In this document: positions 7,560 to 15,285 of the stretch, piece after piece | Layout of the letters: every line of letters starts with the position of its first letter | How positions within the stretch are numbered: the first letter of the stretch is position 1 | Source of the DNA: an uncultured Collinsella sp. | GTDB lineage: Bacteria > Actinomycetota > Coriobacteriia > Coriobacteriales > Coriobacteriaceae | Reading direction: 5' to 3' | Assembly: GCA_900759045.1 (NCBI GenBank) | Contig: CAAETU010000005.1 | Span: forward strand, 1-32,871 | Length of the DNA: 32,871 bases | Made by a program: the position numbers and the translations under genes | The notes under the pieces: model-generated | The model's input: the letters and a program-made list of their open reading frames with translations, nothing else | The model's database searches: none | What the model was told of the DNA's origin: nothing

Positions 7560-8743
7560 TACAGACTCTTCCTCCACACCATCTTGTCAACGACGCCGGT
7601 GTAGCTCTGGATGATCTTGACCACCTTGGTGGAAACGGTCTCGTCGGCGTAGTCGGGCACGGGGGCCGCGGGCAGCGAACCCTCCGCGTCGAGCTCGACG
7701 GCGGTGTGGACGGCCTGCAGCAGGCCCCTCTCGGAGATGCCGGCCAGCGTGAAGCAGGCCTTGTCCAGCGCCTCGGGGCGCTCGGTGGAGGTGCGGATGC
7801 AAACGGCCGGGAACGGGCGCCCGATAGAGGCGAAGAAGCTCGACTCCTCGGGCAGGGTGCCGGAGTCGGAGACCACGGCGAAGGCGTTCATCTGCAGGCA
7901 GTTGTAGTCGTGGAAGCCCATGGGCTCGTGCATGCGCACGCGCGGGTCAAGCTTGAAGCCGGTTGCCTCCAGGCGCTTGCGGGAGCGCGGGTGGCAGGAG
8001 TACAGGATCGGCATGTCGTATCTCTCGGCCAGGGCGTTGATCGCGGTGAACAGGCTCGTGAAGTTCGCCTCGGTGTCGATGTTCTCCTCGCGGTGGGCGG
8101 AGAGGAGCATGTAGCGCTTGGGCTCAAGGCCGAGCTCGGAGAGGATATTCGAGGCCTCGATCTTGTCCAGGTTGGCGCGCAGGACCTCCGCCATGGGCGA
8201 GCCGGTAACGTAGGTGCGCTCCGGGGCGCAGCCGGTGTCCCTGAGGTAGCGGCGGGCGTGTTCGGAGTAGGCCAGGTTGACGTCGGAGATCACGTCGACG
8301 ATGCGGCGGTTGGTCTCCTCGGGAAGGCATTCGTCCTTGCAGCGGTTGCCGGCCTCCATGTGGAAGATGGGGATGTGGAGCCTCTTGGCCGCGATGGCGG
8401 ACAGGCAGCTGTTGGTGTCGCCCAGGATCAGCAGGGCGTCGGGCTGCACCCGGACCATCAGCTTGTAGCTGGCGGCGATGATGTTGCCCACGGTCTCGCC
8501 CAAGTCGGCGCCCACCGCGTCCAGGTAGACGTCGGGATCGTCCAGCGACAGGTCTCGGAAGAAGATGCCGTTGAGCGTGTAGTCGTAGTTCTGCCCGGTG
8601 TGCGCCAGCAGGCAGTCGAAGTGGCGTCGGCACTTCTTGATGACCTCGGACAGGCGGATGACCTCGGGGCGGGTGCCCACGATGACCAGCAGCTTCAGGC
8701 GGCCGTCGTCCTTGAATACGATATCGGAATAGTCCTTGCCCAT
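7559..8743 (-). CDS. wecB: UDP-N-acetylglucosamine 2-epimerase (non-hydrolysing), CapG-like
   Basis: A 394-residue member of the WecB/MnaA family. Landmarks are GTRPE (residues 23-27), GDTNS (108-112), HMEAGNR (128-134) with PEETNRR (141-147), and SDSGTLPEE late in the protein. Standing directly behind capE and capF, it most likely performs the last step of UDP-L-FucNAc synthesis, C2 epimerisation, as Cap5G or FnlC do, rather than making UDP-ManNAc. The ribosome site GAGGAGG lies in the end of capF, and the gap is only 4 nt. It is GC-rich like capF and capE, so the trio moved as a cassette. Confidence 0.92.
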   Translation of the reverse strand: MGKDYSDIVFKDDGRLKLLVIVGTRPEVIRLSEVIKKCRRHFDCLLAHTGQNYDYTLNGIFFRDLSLDDPDVYLDAVGADLGETVGNIIAASYKLMVRVQPDALLILGDTNSCLSAIAAKRLHIPIFHMEAGNRCKDECLPEETNRRIVDVISDVNLAYSEHARRYLRDTGCAPERTYVTGSPMAEVLRANLDKIEASNILSELGLEPKRYMLLSAHREENIDTEANFTSLFTAINALAERYDMPILYSCHPRSRKRLEATGFKLDPRVRMHEPMGFHDYNCLQMNAFAVVSDSGTLPEESSFFASIGRPFPAVCIRTSTERPEALDKACFTLAGISERGLLQAVHTAVELDAEGSLPAAPVPDYADETVSTKVVKIIQSYTGVVDKMVWRKSL

Positions 8744-8747
8744 GCGG

Positions 8748-9965
8748 CTAGACCTCCTCGTAGTAGGTGTCGGGGTGCTCGGGGTCGAAGGGCTCGTTGG
8801 CCCACATGACTGTCACGAGGTCCTCGGTGTCGGACAGGTTGGTGATGGAGTGCGTGTAGCCGGGGATCATCTCCACGGCGCGCATATCCAAGCCCCTCAC
8901 GACGTACTCGTCGACGGGGAACGGGTTGCCCTCGGCGTCCTCTCCCACCTTCCTGAGCTTGATGGATGCGGTGCCGGAGACCACCAGGAACCTCTCCCAC
9001 TTGGACATGTGCCAGTGGTTGCCCTTGGTGATGCCGGGCCGCGAGACATTGATGGAGACCTGGCCGCGCTCCGGCGTGCGCAGGAACTCGGTGAACGAGC
9101 CGCGCTCGTCCGTGTTGGGTCTGAGGTCGTAGGCGAAGTGCCCCGGCTCGTAATAGGAAAGGAACGTGCTCCAGAGCTTCTTGGAGAAGGAGCCCTCTGT
9201 GAGGTCGGGCACCGACAAGGTCTTGCGGCTGTCGCGGAAGCCGTCGAGCAGGTAGACAATCTCGCCCAGGGACTTCACGTCGGTGTCGGGGACGTAGCAG
9301 AACCCCTCACCGTCGACGCGCTCCAGCCCCTCGTAGCCGCAGCGGTGCTCCTGTCCCAGCAGGGCGCCCAGCATCTCGTCGACCAGGTCGTCGATGTAGA
9401 GGAGCTCCAGCTCGACGTTGGGGTCGTTCACAGTGTAGGGGCGGCCGTTGGCGATGGCGTCGCAGAAGGTCGCCACGGCGGAGTTGTAGCGCGGGCGGCA
9501 CCACTTGCCGTAGAGGTTGGGGAAGCGGTAGATGAGCACCGGCGCCCCGGTGCGTTCCGAGTACTCCCGGAACAGACCCTCCCCCGCCAGCTTGGACTCG
9601 CCGTATACGGAGCCCTCGAAACGGCCCGACAGGCTCGCCTGCGCGGAGCTGGACAGCATGACGGGGCATGTGTTGCCGTGGCGCTCCAAGGTGTCCAGCA
9701 GCGTGGAGGCGAACCCGAAGTTACCCTCCATGAACTCCGCCTGGTCCTTGGGGCGGTTGACGCCGGCCAGGTTGAAGACGAAGTCGGCGCGGGAGCAGTA
9801 CTCTTCCAGCTCCCCGGAGGTCGAGTCGACGTCGTACTCCATGACCTCGAGGGGAAGGAGTTGCTGGAATTTGGCGCGGCGGTCCTTGCCGTCGCGGATG
9901 TTCTTCAGCGCGCAGCAGAGGTTCCTCCCGACGAAGCCCCTCGCGCCGGTGACGAGGACGCGCAC
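8748..9965 (-). CDS. capF: CapF bifunctional UDP-sugar reductase with cupin domain
   Basis: A 405-residue two-domain enzyme. The N-terminal extended SDR has GARGFVG (residues 7-13) and the catalytic YGESK (121-125). The C-terminal cupin, from about residue 285, includes KGNHWH, KWERFLVVSGTA and IPGYTHSITN. CapF/FnlB enzymes convert the 4-keto product of CapE: the cupin does a C3 epimerisation and the SDR an NADPH-dependent C4 reduction, giving UDP-N-acetyl-L-talosamine-type 6-deoxy sugar for the final epimerase. GTG start at 9965 lies 1 nt after the ancestral capE stop, so coupling to capE translation would be expected. That coupling may be weakened by the early stop in capE. Family length in Staphylococcus aureus is about 370 residues. 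Confidence 0.92.
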   Translation of the reverse strand: MRVLVTGARGFVGRNLCCALKNIRDGKDRRAKFQQLLPLEVMEYDVDSTSGELEEYCSRADFVFNLAGVNRPKDQAEFMEGNFGFASTLLDTLERHGNTCPVMLSSSAQASLSGRFEGSVYGESKLAGEGLFREYSERTGAPVLIYRFPNLYGKWCRPRYNSAVATFCDAIANGRPYTVNDPNVELELLYIDDLVDEMLGALLGQEHRCGYEGLERVDGEGFCYVPDTDVKSLGEIVYLLDGFRDSRKTLSVPDLTEGSFSKKLWSTFLSYYEPGHFAYDLRPNTDERGSFTEFLRTPERGQVSINVSRPGITKGNHWHMSKWERFLVVSGTASIKLRKVGEDAEGNPFPVDEYVVRGLDMRAVEMIPGYTHSITNLSDTEDLVTVMWANEPFDPEHPDTYYEEV

Positions 9966-9966
9966 C

Positions 9967-10077
9967 CTACTGCACCGCCTCGTGCGCGCGGCCCTCTAGG
10001 GCCAGCTGCACGTACTCGGCGGTCTTGATCTTGGCGATTGTGCCCTCCACGTCGAGCCTCTCGGTGTTGTGGGAGGT
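9967..10077 (-). pseudogene. Detached in-frame C-terminal tail of capE
   Basis: Directly after the TAA at 10078-10080, the same frame continues for 36 sense codons: TSHNTERLDVEGTIAKIKT, then AEYVQLALEGRAHEAVQ and a TAG at 9967-9969, one base before capF. This is the conserved end of CapE-type dehydratases, in which a Tyr normally precedes the TSHNTxRL motif, so TAA looks like a point mutation of a Tyr codon (TAC or TAT). The tail has no start codon or ribosome site of its own and is untranslated unless the stop is read through or is a sequencing error. Confidence 0.8.
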
Positions 10078-11025
10078 TTAGGACTCGTCGGCCTGGGTCT
10101 CTACCTCGCCGTCCACGACGAACTTGTCGTAGTTGAGGTCTCGCGAGTCGCAGGCCACGCGGTAGTAGCCGCCCATGTCCTCGGCGCGCAGGCGCTCCTC
10201 GCGGGTCATGAGGGTCTCGAAGAGCTTCTCGCCGTGGCGGGTGCCGATGACCTGGGTGCCCACGCGGCCGAAGACCTCCTGCACGGCCTCGGCCAGGTCG
10301 CCGATTGTGGAGGCGGGGGCCTTCTGGATGAACAGGTCGCCGGGGTTGGCGTGCTCGAAGGCGAACTGCACCAGGTCGACCGCCTCGTCCAGGTTCATGA
10401 GGAAGCGGGTCATGTGGGGGTCGGTGACCGTCAGCGGCTCGCCCTTTCGGATGCGGTCGATGAACAGCGGGATGACCGAGCCGCGCGAGCACATGACGTT
10501 GCCGTAGCGGGTGCAGCAGATGGTGGTGCGGCCGGCGCCGTTTCGGGCGTTGGCGTAGATGATGGACTCCATCATGGCCTTTGACTTGCCCATGGCGTTG
10601 ATGGGGTAGGCCGCCTTGTCGGTGGACAGGCACACGACGCGGTCCACGCCCTCGTCGATGGCGGCGTGCAGGACGTTGTCCGTGCCGATGACGTTGGTGC
10701 GCACGGCCTCCATGGGGAAGAACTCGCAGGAGGGCACCTGCTTGAGGGCGGCGGCGTGGAAGATGTAGTCCACGCCGTGCATGGCGTCGCGCACGCTCTG
10801 GGCGTTGCGGACGTCGCCGATGAAGAAGCGCACCTTGGAGGCGAGCTCCGGGGACTTCTCCTGCAGGCGGTGGCGCATGTCGTCCTGCTTCTTCTCGTCG
10901 CGCGAGAAGATGCGGATCTCGGCCAGGTCGGTGTTCATGAAGTGCTTGAGCACGGTGTTGCCGAACGAGCCGGTGCCGCCCGTGATCATCAGGGTCTTGT
11001 CTTTGAATGCGTTGGTGTTAACCAT
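10078..11025 (-). CDS. capE: UDP-GlcNAc 4,6-dehydratase/5-epimerase CapE, truncated by stop
   Basis: Extended SDR of the CapE/FlaA1 type, 315 residues as read. The NADP-binding TGGTGSFG is near residues 15-22, FSRDEKKQDDMRH follows, and the catalytic STDKAAYPINAMGKSK segment has Met in place of the usual YxxxK Tyr, as is normal for this family. It starts UDP-L-FucNAc synthesis from UDP-GlcNAc. Start ATG at 11025 has GGGGAG 7 nt upstream and overlaps the end of the preceding glycosyltransferase by 8 nt. The six extra residues of a longer frame are not needed. Oddity: an in-frame TAA at 10078-10080 removes the last 36 residues, which remain intact downstream. Full length would be about 352 residues, close to known CapE. 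Activity is doubtful if the stop is real. Confidence 0.9.
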   Translation of the reverse strand: MVNTNAFKDKTLMITGGTGSFGNTVLKHFMNTDLAEIRIFSRDEKKQDDMRHRLQEKSPELASKVRFFIGDVRNAQSVRDAMHGVDYIFHAAALKQVPSCEFFPMEAVRTNVIGTDNVLHAAIDEGVDRVVCLSTDKAAYPINAMGKSKAMMESIIYANARNGAGRTTICCTRYGNVMCSRGSVIPLFIDRIRKGEPLTVTDPHMTRFLMNLDEAVDLVQFAFEHANPGDLFIQKAPASTIGDLAEAVQEVFGRVGTQVIGTRHGEKLFETLMTREERLRAEDMGGYYRVACDSRDLNYDKFVVDGEVETQADES

Positions 11026-12238
11026 TATTATTCTCCCCAGCAAGTTCCTTAAGAATTGATTCCAATTTGTCGAAAAACATCTCTTTGGAGAAATGGGATT
11101 CGTAATAGGAGCGGGCGTTTTTGCCCATTAGTTCTTTGTCGTCGCGTTCAATAAATTCATCGCAGATACGCGCCAAACCTTCGGCATCCTCAATACCGCA
11201 ACAAAGACCGCAATGCGCTTCATCGATCACACGCTTAGTTTCACCGGAGAGCGCAGCTAATACAGGCTTACCAGCCGCAAGATATGTTGTAACTTTTCTG
11301 GGCAACGTATACGTGGCCATAGGGCTATCCTCAAACGTAACCAGCATGGCTGAGGAAGCAGCATAGTACCGAGGCATTTCTTCTATAGATTTACGCCCAT
11401 GAAAGACAACATTCTTAGCCTTTAGCGTCTCGGCGAGTCGTTTGCAATCTTCGAGCCTAGAGCCCGATCCAACGACATGGAATACAATTTGATCGTTGTT
11501 ACAGAGACTGGCGGCACGAACAATAGTTGCGACAGACTGAGCCTGTCCAACGTTTCCCGCAAACGTTAGATTTACCTTTGTCGGGTCATATCCATCGCAT
11601 CCACCAGAAGTCCCTACCGTCCCAAAATAATCGTCTGCATATTGAGGAAGATAGACAGACGGTTCTCTATTCAAGGAAAGGCTGCCTGAGAAATACTCGT
11701 CAAACAACGGCGAAGTGACAGCGATCCTATCAGCCCGACTATAAATTCGTCTACTTACAAAAGACATCCATTTATAAGGAAGAGACTCCTGGCTAAAGCC
11801 GCCCGCAGTTAAACTGATAGGCCAAAGATCAAAGCAATATAGAAGCATCTTCTTGTGATGCTTCTTGGCATAAACCAAACCGGGATCAACCTGCATAACA
11901 GGTGAAAACTGGTATCCAAGTACAACGTCAAACTCATCTTTAATATCTCGTGCAAGCGTATTTGCGTTGTACCAAAAGGAAAGATAGTTTTTAACTCTGT
12001 TAGCAGCACCCGTTTTTCGAGGTGCTAAATTTGCACGCAGAATAGATACGCCGTTACGCTTTTGAACCCGATTTTTGCCATTTCTATACTCATCGGGAAT
12101 ATCGGAATTAAGCATTCCCGTATTAGGCAGACCGGTCAATACGGTCACCGAATGGCCGCGCTTAACAAGCTCTTCGCATACGTCAGAGGTGTTAAAAGGC
12201 TCCGGCCAATAGTGCTGGCAGACAACGAGAATATTCAC
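11018..12238 (-). CDS. GT4 glycosyltransferase, WbuB-like
   Basis: A 406-residue GT-B glycosyltransferase. The opening MNILVVCQHYWPEPFNTSD and the following VLTGLPNTG are characteristic of the WbuB/CapL-type group. The mid-protein LLYCFDLWPISL and the C-terminal donor site (YAASSAMLVTFED, YLAAGKPVLAAL) complete the fold. In enterobacterial O antigens WbuB adds L-FucNAc to the first lipid-linked sugar, and the FucNAc genes directly downstream make the same role likely here (inference). Start GTG at 12238 shares a base with the upstream TAG stop (TAGTG). It is more AT-rich than capE. Confidence 0.88.
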   Translation of the reverse strand: MNILVVCQHYWPEPFNTSDVCEELVKRGHSVTVLTGLPNTGMLNSDIPDEYRNGKNRVQKRNGVSILRANLAPRKTGAANRVKNYLSFWYNANTLARDIKDEFDVVLGYQFSPVMQVDPGLVYAKKHHKKMLLYCFDLWPISLTAGGFSQESLPYKWMSFVSRRIYSRADRIAVTSPLFDEYFSGSLSLNREPSVYLPQYADDYFGTVGTSGGCDGYDPTKVNLTFAGNVGQAQSVATIVRAASLCNNDQIVFHVVGSGSRLEDCKRLAETLKAKNVVFHGRKSIEEMPRYYAASSAMLVTFEDSPMATYTLPRKVTTYLAAGKPVLAALSGETKRVIDEAHCGLCCGIEDAEGLARICDEFIERDDKELMGKNARSYYESHFSKEMFFDKLESILKELAGENNNG

Positions 12239-13026
12239 TATCTCGCACCGTCTCCCGTGCTCACAACGCCAAGCGTCTTAAGCATGATCACAATATCCAT
12301 CTTGATGTTTCTTGTTCTGATGTACTCAAGATCAAACATGACCTTTTCGCTGGGAAGAAGGTCGTAACCACCCGTTACCTGAGCAAGACCGGAGATGCCC
12401 GGACGAACCATGGTGCGGTAGTGCCAACCGTGGATACGTTTTTCAAATTCATCGCAAAAGGCGGGGCGCTCAGGGCGCGGACCAATAAGGCTCATATCGC
12501 CCCTGAAAACGTTCCAGAACTGCGGAATCTCATCCAAACGCGTCTTACGCATAAACTTGCCAAACGGCGTTACGCGCGGATCTTCGTCCTGAGCCCACTG
12601 GGCACCACGAGATTCAGCATCGGTATACATACTGCGAAACTTATAGATATTAAAGATCTTGCCGTCCTTGCCAACGCGACGCTGTGCATAAATGACGGGA
12701 CCTTCAGACTCGGACTTAATCTTAACGGCAATGACAGCCATCGGAATCGCGAGAATAATGAGCGCGCAACCGCAGGAGACAACATCGAAAGAGCGCTTAA
12801 TAAAGCGGTAGAAGAACCCACCGTTTACGACAGGTTCTTCTAGTTCAATGATATCGTCACCGGGCAACAACTTTTCCAGCACGTCGGCAGGGATACCGTT
12901 CTCCGAAAGCTTAGGCTCATGCTTTCCAACGTTGTTAAGCTTTGCAGCCTCGCGTCTGTCCTTAGGCGTAACAGCAAGCGCTGCCGCATCCCCCATTTGA
13001 TTGTTTTGCACGTTCTCTTCCAACAC
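12238..13026 (-). CDS. Polyprenyl-phosphate sugar-1-phosphate transferase
   Basis: A 262-residue initiating transferase of the bacterial sugar transferase family (PglC/WbaP catalytic domain). About 75 charged residues precede FIKRSFDVVSCG and one membrane-inserted hydrophobic segment. Then come the catalytic landmarks KFRSMYTDAE, TRLDEIPQFWNVF, LIGPRPERP and RPGISGLAQV. It attaches the first sugar-1-phosphate to undecaprenyl phosphate at the cytoplasmic face. I start at GTG 13026, which follows GGAGGCGGGG. A longer frame to 13143 would run into loaP, and an ATG ten codons further in is a weaker alternative. The first sugar (hexose or HexNAc) cannot be told from sequence. Confidence 0.88.
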   Translation of the reverse strand: MLEENVQNNQMGDAAALAVTPKDRREAAKLNNVGKHEPKLSENGIPADVLEKLLPGDDIIELEEPVVNGGFFYRFIKRSFDVVSCGCALIILAIPMAVIAVKIKSESEGPVIYAQRRVGKDGKIFNIYKFRSMYTDAESRGAQWAQDEDPRVTPFGKFMRKTRLDEIPQFWNVFRGDMSLIGPRPERPAFCDEFEKRIHGWHYRTMVRPGISGLAQVTGGYDLLPSEKVMFDLEYIRTRNIKMDIVIMLKTLGVVSTGDGAR

Positions 13027-13078
13027 TATGTCCCCGCCTCCGAGGGTCCTCCCTGTTCCGTTATGCAGTCGCCCGCAC

Positions 13079-13624
13079 TTAGGCGATCGCGTTTTTAAGG
13101 TTGCGCATGACTCGCTGCTCGGCCGAAAGCACGGCAAGGCCAACGCGCGTAGTTACGCGTCGGCCGCACAGATCGAGCTCCAAATAAGCAGTGCTCTTGC
13201 GTCTATTAATGGATTTGATAAGGCCTTCGTGGCCCAGCAGCGGGCCTGCCGTTACTACGACCCGGTCGCCATCTTTTAGGGCCTCGCTCATGGGCACTAC
13301 GCGGTCTCCCCTATGCGTAAAGCCGCCAATAAGCTGAACCTCTTCTTTTGCCAGCGGCACAAACTGACCGTCCTGGGCAAGCACCCGGGCAAAATCGTCC
13401 ATGCGCAGTAGATACTGTTGCACGGTGCGGGGATCTGCCGTATCGCAGATAAGATAACCGGGAAAGAGCGGCTTGGTCGTATTGACCCATTCGCCGTGTA
13501 CCTTGATCTCGGTCTGAAATTGGGGATAAAAGAGCTCCTGCATGGCGCCAGCCGGCACCACATGCTCTATGCGATCGCGCATTACGTCTTCGCGACCGTT
13601 AATGACCTGGATCACATACCACAC
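13079..13624 (-). CDS. loaP: NusG-family specialised antiterminator, LoaP type
   Basis: A 181-residue NusG paralogue. The NGN domain starts with WYVIQVINGRED and includes ELFYPQFQTEIKVHGEW and PLFPGYLICD. The C-terminal KOW domain carries DGDRVVVTAGPLLGHEGLI. Core NusG of Actinobacteria is longer and sits next to secE and rplK. A short NusG at the head of a polysaccharide operon is instead typical of LoaP/RfaH/UpxY-type regulators, which load on RNA polymerase and carry it through long operons. LoaP is known to recognise an RNA hairpin in the leader. Start GTG at 13624 has AAGGGGG 8 nt upstream and yields MWYVIQ, the family's usual beginning. The two earlier GTG codons overlap that ribosome site. 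A gap of 52 nt to the sugar transferase suggests one transcript. Confidence 0.88.
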   Translation of the reverse strand: MWYVIQVINGREDVMRDRIEHVVPAGAMQELFYPQFQTEIKVHGEWVNTTKPLFPGYLICDTADPRTVQQYLLRMDDFARVLAQDGQFVPLAKEEVQLIGGFTHRGDRVVPMSEALKDGDRVVVTAGPLLGHEGLIKSINRRKSTAYLELDLCGRRVTTRVGLAVLSAEQRVMRNLKNAIA

Positions 13625-14089
13625 GAGCACCACCCCCTTGCTGTCTTACGTGTGGCTCACGGGGTTTGGGTATGGCTACGCCAGGGCGCTTGTGCGCGAA
13701 GGCGCTCCATATTCAAACCCTGAGCTCAGTTAGACAAGCACGTGGCTCTGCCCCACCGTGAACGGTATGCATGAGTGCAGTGGCCAGAGACGCGGACGTG
13801 TATCGCAAAAATGACCGCGACTCCAGCTGGCTGCGTGCGGTTCAGTCAAGCGGGTACAAAACTGAACCGCACGCAAACAGCTGTAGGAATGCTTTAAGTT
13901 GTCATGAAATATCAATTCGAAAGAACCCATGCACATGAACAAGAACAAAATCATTCGATGGGATACGCATGACGACACTATTGGAGCTCGTGGTTTTTCT
14001 AGCACCGCCGTTACGGCCGGATGTCGATTGACCCTGTGCTTCGCGACTGGTTAAGCCGTGAGCGCAGTTGAACCCATGTAACGATAGAT
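13625..14089 (-). promoter_or_regulatory. Long untranslated leader of the loaP operon
   Basis: About 460 nt between the proposed promoter and loaP hold no credible gene. Minus-strand frames in this stretch lack family resemblance and cross the large stem-loop. The main feature is that stem-loop at 13824-13883. A small GCCGTAACGGC palindrome lies near 14010. Leaders of this length are usual for operons controlled by processive antitermination. Confidence 0.5.
13824..13883 (-). promoter_or_regulatory. Large stem-loop in loaP leader
   Basis: A perfect 14-bp stem, TGCGTGCGGTTCAG against its complement (13832-13845 with 13862-13875), encloses a 16-nt loop. A second helix CAGCTG/CAGCTG (13824-13829 with 13878-13883) stacks outside a 2x2 internal loop, giving 20 bp in all. 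On the minus strand it is followed by a G/C/A mix rather than an immediate U-tract, so it is not a simple terminator. Position and size suit an RNA recognition element for LoaP or a structured 5' UTR. It lies about 200 nt ahead of loaP. Confidence 0.55.
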
Positions 14090-14098
14090 ATTCTAGCA
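14090..14098 (-). promoter_or_regulatory. Candidate extended -10 promoter for loaP operon
   Basis: On the minus strand TGCTAGAAT (plus 14090-14098) matches an extended -10 element, TGn plus TAGAAT. No good -35 box lies 17 nt upstream. Transcription would start near 14083 and read into the loaP leader. Confidence 0.4.
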
Positions 14099-14378
14099 CA
14101 CGGCGACTAGAAACCGATTTAGGCCGTGCGCGGCAACATATCGTACATTTGCAGTGCTAAAGGGGGTATTTTTGCAAACTTGTTCACATTGACGCAGGTT
14201 TATGCGGGTGTAGTTGTTGGCACGCACCGCCCGAGCCACAACGCTGACGGCGGGAAATGCAATAAGGAATTATGCTGGGTTAACAAACTTTGTACAGAAG
14301 TGGGAAATAAATTGCGCAACTTTTTTGGGTGTAGGTGCTGGTGTGGCGTCACTTTGGTTTGCGCGGTGGCTTCATATG
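14099..14378. other. Intergenic stretch between tRNA terminator and loaP promoter
   Basis: No gene, repeat or strong signal is supported. A plus-strand open frame starting near 14126 continues through the tRNA antisense and has no family resemblance. Confidence 0.5.
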
Positions 14379-14406
14379 AAAAAAGCCTCCGGTTTCCCGG
14401 GGGCTT
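14379..14406 (-). terminator. Terminator of tRNA-Ala
   Basis: On the minus strand an interrupted stem, AAAGCC-CCCGG/CCGG-A-GGCTTT with a GAAA-like loop, is followed by a run of T. It begins 12 nt after the CCA end of the tRNA. Confidence 0.8.
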
Positions 14407-14417
14407 TGCATTCACGG

Positions 14418-14493
14418 TGGTGGAGACGAGGGGGATCGAACCCCTGACCTCTTGACTGCCAGTCAAGCGCTCTCCCAGCTAAGCTACGCCCCC
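14418..14493 (-). tRNA. tRNA-Ala, anticodon GGC
   Basis: The minus strand reads a 76-nt cloverleaf with encoded CCA. The acceptor arm GGGGGCG pairs with CGTCTCC and contains the G3-U70 wobble that identifies alanine tRNAs. The anticodon stem CTTGA/TCAAG encloses the loop CTGGCAG, giving anticodon GGC. The T arm is GGGGTTCGATCCCC. A strong promoter lies directly upstream and a terminator directly downstream, so it is transcribed alone. Confidence 0.97.
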
Positions 14494-14506
14494 GTGACGA
14501 GAAGAT

Positions 14507-14535
14507 ACTATAGGGGAAGATCTTCGGGGATGCAA
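14507..14535 (-). promoter_or_regulatory. Promoter of tRNA-Ala
   Basis: On the minus strand TTGCAT (plus 14530-14535) and TATAGT (plus 14507-14512) are exactly 17 nt apart. The expected start is near 14500, a few bases before the mature tRNA 5' end at 14493. Confidence 0.8.
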
Positions 14536-14582
14536 GAGGTTTTTGTTGAAACTTTTTCTTACGGGTTTTCCTGGGACGGGGC

Positions 14583-14613
14583 AAAAATAATCACTCTACG
14601 AGCGATTATTTTT
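14583..14613 (-). terminator. Bidirectional terminator overlapping end of thiN
   Basis: AAAAATAATC (14583-14592) and GATTATTTTT (14604-14613) form a 10-bp A/T stem that extends through a G-T pair and CTC/GAG to a 3-nt loop. The arms themselves supply the U-tract in both directions. The TAG stop of the thiamine pyrophosphokinase gene (14596-14598) lies in the apex. Confidence 0.75.
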
Positions 14614-15276
14614 ATCCGCCGTCCCGATAAAACCCTGATGCAGCAAATACGCGATGGCGGTGCCGGTGTGGACTTCGATCTTCGCCGTGGATCGTACTAC
14701 GTTGCTAATGCCCGTGTCGGCCAACAATCCCAGTGGGGCGTGGTCTAGTTCCCATTCTAGGCCGTGTTCGCTTATCTCTGTGTTGGAAGCGATGGCGATG
14801 ATGGAGAAGGTTTTGCCCTCGGCGCCCTCGATGGTCCAGCTCTCGTCCTGGTGCAGGATTCTGGCCGTCACTTCGTCTTCTTCGATCCAGACGGGGGCGT
14901 CCGCATAGCCTGCCAGTAGCCCTAACACAGACAGGGACATGTCGGGACGGCCGCCGGTGGCGCAGGTCGCAACCACTTCGGCACCCGGCCAGCGACGGCG
15001 AACGGAATCGAGCGCCAGCGCCAGATCGGTAGAGTCCTTGTAGGGGTCGTGGCGCTCAACTTCAAAGTCGGTGGCATCATCTACCAGCGCGCGACCCGCG
15101 TCGCTCACCGTGTCGGCATCTCCCACATATACGTCACAGCCCAGCCCCGCGCCCAGAAGCGCGTCGAGCCCACGGTCCACGGCGACAACGTGGTCGCACT
15201 CCCCCGCCAGCTGGCGCAGCAGATCCGCGCTCGCTACCACGGGTGAGCCGCAGACCACTAATACCTTGCAAGCCAT
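14596..15276 (-). CDS. thiN: Thiamine pyrophosphokinase
   Basis: A 226-residue enzyme that would transfer pyrophosphate from ATP to thiamine, giving thiamine diphosphate. Family landmarks in order are VVAVDRGLDALL, the acidic metal site VGDADTVS (residues 51-58, usually GDFDS), KDSTDLALAL (80-89), and TGGRPDMSLSVLGLL, where most family members have GRxDHxxxN. The Met-Ser replacing His and the loss of the Asn are mild departures near the active site. The C-terminal beta domain (thiamine-binding) includes LGLLADTGISNVV, close to the usual SNxx motif. It follows the HAD gene by 9 nt and is co-transcribed with it. A terminator hairpin overlaps its last codons. Confidence 0.85.
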   Translation of the reverse strand: MACKVLVVCGSPVVASADLLRQLAGECDHVVAVDRGLDALLGAGLGCDVYVGDADTVSDAGRALVDDATDFEVERHDPYKDSTDLALALDSVRRRWPGAEVVATCATGGRPDMSLSVLGLLAGYADAPVWIEEDEVTARILHQDESWTIEGAEGKTFSIIAIASNTEISEHGLEWELDHAPLGLLADTGISNVVRSTAKIEVHTGTAIAYLLHQGFIGTADKNNRS

Positions 15277-15285
15277 AGCTCTCGC

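Noticed and set aside
7526..10028. Long plus-strand open frames opposite wecB and capF
   Set aside because: They mirror GC-rich minus-strand genes with full family signatures. Their translations are low-complexity Val/Gly/Ala/His-rich shadows with no ribosome site.
13730..14099. Minus-strand frames in the loaP leader
   Set aside because: They cross the 20-bp stem-loop, lack ribosome sites and resemble nothing. An untranslated leader explains the region better.
14126..14584. Frames on both strands across the tRNA
   Set aside because: They overlap the tRNA-Ala and its terminator.
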